Part shown: piece by piece, positions 61,915 to 64,000 of the stretch
Layout: each line of letters opens with the position of its first letter
How positions within the stretch are numbered: position 1 is the stretch's first letter
Assembly: GCA_044341025.1 (NCBI GenBank)
Contig: JBIISM010000009.1
Span: 22,711-86,710, forward strand
Reading direction: 5' to 3'
DNA length: 64,000 nucleotides
Source: JABMMZ01 sp044341025
GTDB lineage: Bacteria; Bacteroidota; Bacteroidia; NS11-12g; UBA955
Position numbers and translations under genes: made by a program
The notes under the pieces: model-generated
Database searches by the model: none
Told to the model about the DNA's origin: nothing
What the model saw: the letters and a program-made list of their open reading frames with translations, nothing else

Positions 61915-62682
61915 ATGGTTTTATTGACAATTGAAAATCGCGTAGCTACTTTGACTTTGAACCGTCCAGAGAAGCGCAACGCATTGAATGACGAAATGGC
62001 AAAGGAACTTTTAGGCCATTTGACTTCTTTGAAAGACAATGATGATTGTAAAGTATTAATCCTAAAAGCCAATGGGGAAGCTTTTTGTGCTGGCGCAGAT
62101 TTGGCCTACTTGCAAAAGCTTCAAAGCAACTCATACCAAGATAATTTGTTGGATTCTCAGTCGCTCATGCAAATGTTTAAAGCGCTTTATGAGTTTCCAA
62201 AGATTACCATTTCACAAGTTGAAGGTCCTGCATTTGCTGGTGGTTGTGGTTTAGCTGGTTTGTGCGACTTTTGTTTTGCGACGCCAGAGGCTCAATTCGC
62301 CTATACAGAGGTAAAGATTGGATTTATACCTGCGATAGTTTCGGTTTTTCTAAGCCCTAAGATAGGCGAAAACCTTGCAAAGCAAATGTTGCTGACAGGA
62401 GATGTGTATACGGCCTTAGAAGCCAAAGAAATGCGTTTAGTGAATAAGATAGTTGAAAGAGGCTTAATAACTATTGAGGTTTTGGATTTTGCGGCTAAAT
62501 TGGTAAAAACTGTATCAGCAGATTCCATTCGATTGACCAAAGGCTTGTTAAATGACATTAAGGGTTTTTCAATAAATGAACAGCTAGATATGGCAGCCAA
62601 AGTTAATGCGCAAGCACGAGGCACCGATGACTGTAAAAAGGGTATAGCAGCTTTTATCAATAAAGAAAAATTATCTTGGTAA
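61915..62682 (+). CDS. Enoyl-CoA hydratase/isomerase family protein
   Basis: The 255-residue crotonase-fold protein has 'LNRPEKRNALNDEMAKEL', 'GEAFCAGADLAYLQKL' and 'SQVEGPAFAGGCGLAGLCDF', the oxyanion-hole segments, then 'YTEVKIGFIPAIVSVFL'. The second catalytic Glu of classical hydratases is replaced in the 'GFIPAIVSVFL' region, so a methylglutaconyl-CoA hydratase-like or other reaction is possible. The promoter region holds CATCTTTG, one base off the consensus. tatD follows one base after its stop. Confidence 0.9.
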   Translation: MVLLTIENRVATLTLNRPEKRNALNDEMAKELLGHLTSLKDNDDCKVLILKANGEAFCAGADLAYLQKLQSNSYQDNLLDSQSLMQMFKALYEFPKITISQVEGPAFAGGCGLAGLCDFCFATPEAQFAYTEVKIGFIPAIVSVFLSPKIGENLAKQMLLTGDVYTALEAKEMRLVNKIVERGLITIEVLDFAAKLVKTVSADSIRLTKGLLNDIKGFSINEQLDMAAKVNAQARGTDDCKKGIAAFINKEKLSW

Positions 62683-62683
62683 G

Positions 62684-63451
62684 ATGGAATTTGTAGACAC
62701 ACATTCTCATTTATTTTCAGAGGAATTTGATTCCGACCGCAAATCCACCATTAAAAGGGCTCTAGATTCAAAGGTAAACACAATCTTATTGCCGAATATT
62801 GATTTAGAGAGTATTGTTGCCTTAAAGGAATTTGCGGCTCTGTCGCCTCAACATTGTTTGCCTATGATGGGATTGCATCCGTGTTCTGTAGCCGCCAATT
62901 ATAAAGAACAATTGCAAATTATTGAGGCTGAATTATTTTCAGATTTCAAATATTTTGGTGTTGGTGAGATTGGGATTGATTTGCACTGGGATAAAACCTA
63001 TTCAGAAGAGCAAACGCTTGCCTTCATTCAACAATGCAATTGGGCAGTTGATTTGAGGCTTGGTGTATCCATTCATACGCGCAGCGCAACATATGAAGCT
63101 ATTGCAGCTTTGAAGACAATGGAGCAGAAACCCAAAGGCGTCTTTCATTGTTTTAGTGGTTCTGCCGAAGAAGCGACAGAAATTTTGAAACTTGGATTTA
63201 AACTCGGCATCGGAGGTGTTATTACCTATAAAAATTCAAGTCTCCCTGAAATATTAAAAGGTTTTCGAATTGAAGACATCGTATTAGAAACCGATTCACC
63301 TTATTTGCCTCCGGTTCCTTATCGAGGTAAAAGAAATGAAAGTGCTTACATCCCATTTATCGCTGAAAAATTATCTGATGTTTTTGGAATAAGTGTTGAG
63401 GCTGTTGCGGATGTAACAACACGCAACGCCAGAGAAGTTTTCGGCTTCTAA
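62684..63451 (+). CDS. tatD: TatD-family metal-dependent hydrolase
   Basis: The 255-residue TIM-barrel nuclease has 'EFVDTHSHLFSEEFD' (HxH), 'GLHPCSVAANY', 'GVGEIGIDLHWDK' (metal-bridging Glu), 'VSIHTRSA', 'GVFHCFSGSAEEA' and 'LETDSPYLPPVPYRGKRNE' (final Asp). TatD proteins act as 3'-5' DNA exonucleases or D-aminoacyl-tRNA-type hydrolases; the true substrate is open. It is likely co-transcribed with the hydratase. Confidence 0.93.
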   Translation: MEFVDTHSHLFSEEFDSDRKSTIKRALDSKVNTILLPNIDLESIVALKEFAALSPQHCLPMMGLHPCSVAANYKEQLQIIEAELFSDFKYFGVGEIGIDLHWDKTYSEEQTLAFIQQCNWAVDLRLGVSIHTRSATYEAIAALKTMEQKPKGVFHCFSGSAEEATEILKLGFKLGIGGVITYKNSSLPEILKGFRIEDIVLETDSPYLPPVPYRGKRNESAYIPFIAEKLSDVFGISVEAVADVTTRNAREVFGF

Positions 63452-63522
63452 CAATATAATTCATTTTATTAACTTGCTAAGGATTCGCTGGTATTAATCT
63501 TTGCGCTTTAAAATTTAGGCAT

Positions 63523-63556
63523 AAAAAAACCCTCGATTTATAATCGAGGGTTTTTT
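63523..63556. terminator. Bidirectional terminator between tatD and the T9SS cargo gene
   Basis: AAAAAACCCTCGATT-TAT-AATCGAGGGTTTTTT is a perfect 15-bp stem with A-run and T-run on either side, placed between two convergent genes. Confidence 0.9.
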
Positions 63557-63579
63557 AGTGAAATTATTTAGATTACTAA

Positions 63580-64000
63580 TTACTTAGCAATTGTAATTTT
63601 CTTAGTAGCGATTTGGTTTTCAGCGATCACTTTTACAACATACACACCTGAAGCGAATTCAGACATGTCAACGTTTGTTGTGTTGCTGTCAACAGTGATG
63701 GTTTTAACCAATTCACCTAAAGTGTTGTAAATATTAACAGTCATGTCGCCGCTGATTTCAGCAGAAAGACTAACGTTAAAGTTACCACCGTTAGGGTTAG
63801 GGTAAACCGATACTGCATTGTTCATGGTTTCAGCATCATTGATAGAAGTACTCATCGTTACACACTTGGTCGTTGTGCACTCACAACCTGCTAAGTTAGT
63901 AGCAATCATGGTTACACAGTATTTACCTGGAGCATTGTAAGTATAAGAAGCACCTGCACCGTTTGAGTTGATAGAGTTACCGTCGCCAGTGATCCATTTG
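63580..64000 (-). CDS. PKD-domain protein with T9SS sorting domain, C-terminal part
   Basis: The frame is open through the right edge, so the N-terminal part lies outside. About 139 residues are visible. First comes the end of a PKD domain ('WITGDGNSI', 'YTYNAPGKYCVTMIATN') with paired Cys ('GCECTTTKC'). Then follows a complete type A T9SS C-terminal domain ('VSVYPNPNGGNFNVSL', 'GDMTVNIYNTLGELVKTI', 'FASGVYVVKVI', 'KKITIAK'). It is a secreted or surface-attached protein. G+C-richer codons suggest high expression. Confidence 0.93.
   Translation of the reverse strand, partial: KWITGDGNSINSNGAGASYTYNAPGKYCVTMIATNLAGCECTTTKCVTMSTSINDAETMNNAVSVYPNPNGGNFNVSLSAEISGDMTVNIYNTLGELVKTITVDSNTTNVDMSEFASGVYVVKVIAENQIATKKITIAK

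Overview
The window is chromosomal DNA of a member of the Bacteroidota. The evidence is its low G+C content, DUF4835 and DUF5606 proteins, a Bacteroidota-type RNA polymerase omega gene between bamD and coaBC, type IX secretion (T9SS) C-terminal sorting domains, a PorE-like TPR/beta-propeller/OmpA lipoprotein, and repeated TAnnTTTG promoter boxes a few bases before start codons. I see no phage, plasmid, transposase or CRISPR genes. This is housekeeping sequence with a few accessory, lineage-specific genes and two unusual repeat tracts beside tRNA genes.

Layout. 1-3.2 kb: 3' end of a carotenoid desaturase, then a TolC/HlyD efflux pair. 3.3-8.2 kb (minus): overlapping operon ribD - DMT transporter - yigZ - LRR-like secreted protein, divergent from prmC. 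9.1-16 kb: small membrane protein, L,D-transpeptidase, two DUF3857/transglutaminase paralogues and a sodium:solute symporter. 16-22 kb: msrB, der, a 1129-residue MORN/YwqK-repeat protein and free-Met-R-sulfoxide reductase. 22-26 kb (minus): P5C dehydrogenase and a DEAD-box helicase with a DbpA-type domain and RGG tail. 26-32 kb (plus): queG, radC, bamD, rpoZ, coaBC (split into two frames), DUF4835 and aroB. 32-36 kb: acyl-CoA carboxylase beta subunit, GT2 glycosyltransferase and FAD oxidoreductase. 36-39 kb (minus): prfA, a secreted propeller-like protein and lpxH. 38.9-39.35 kb: tandem 86-bp repeats, nested hairpins and tRNA-Cys. 39.4-46.3 kb: DUF5606, plsC, gatC, an ABC ATPase, a cobalamin adenosyltransferase, a lipoprotein, a broken gliding-type C-terminal-domain gene, ffh and msrA. 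46.4-53.4 kb: Asp-box T9SS cargo, thiamine pyrophosphokinase, M3 peptidase and a membrane-anchored MORN protein. 53.4-53.85 kb: CAU-anticodon tRNA, extended hairpin and degenerate repeats. 53.9-64 kb: pseudouridine synthase, proline dehydrogenase, ahcY, NlpC/P60, murQ, PorE-like OmpA lipoprotein, enoyl-CoA hydratase, tatD and the 3' end of a PKD/T9SS cargo gene.

Shared themes. Proline catabolism is encoded by separate PRODH and P5CDH genes. All three kinds of methionine sulfoxide repair enzyme (MsrA, MsrB, fRMsr) are present. Envelope work includes BamD, LpxH, PlsC, MurQ, NlpC/P60, L,D-transpeptidase and a PorE-like anchor, with two T9SS cargo genes and one broken one. An acyl-CoA carboxylase beta subunit and a cobalamin adenosyltransferase would suit a propionyl-/methylmalonyl-CoA route, but this is inference.

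The most unusual signals are: (i) both tRNA genes are followed by an inverted copy of their own 3' end plus trailer, enclosing a terminator hairpin, next to tandem or degenerate repeats; (ii) the PorE-like lipoprotein ends in two retropepsin-like domains that appear to have lost the catalytic motif; (iii) coaBC and a gliding-type CTD gene are disrupted, and ribD seems to start at ATA.
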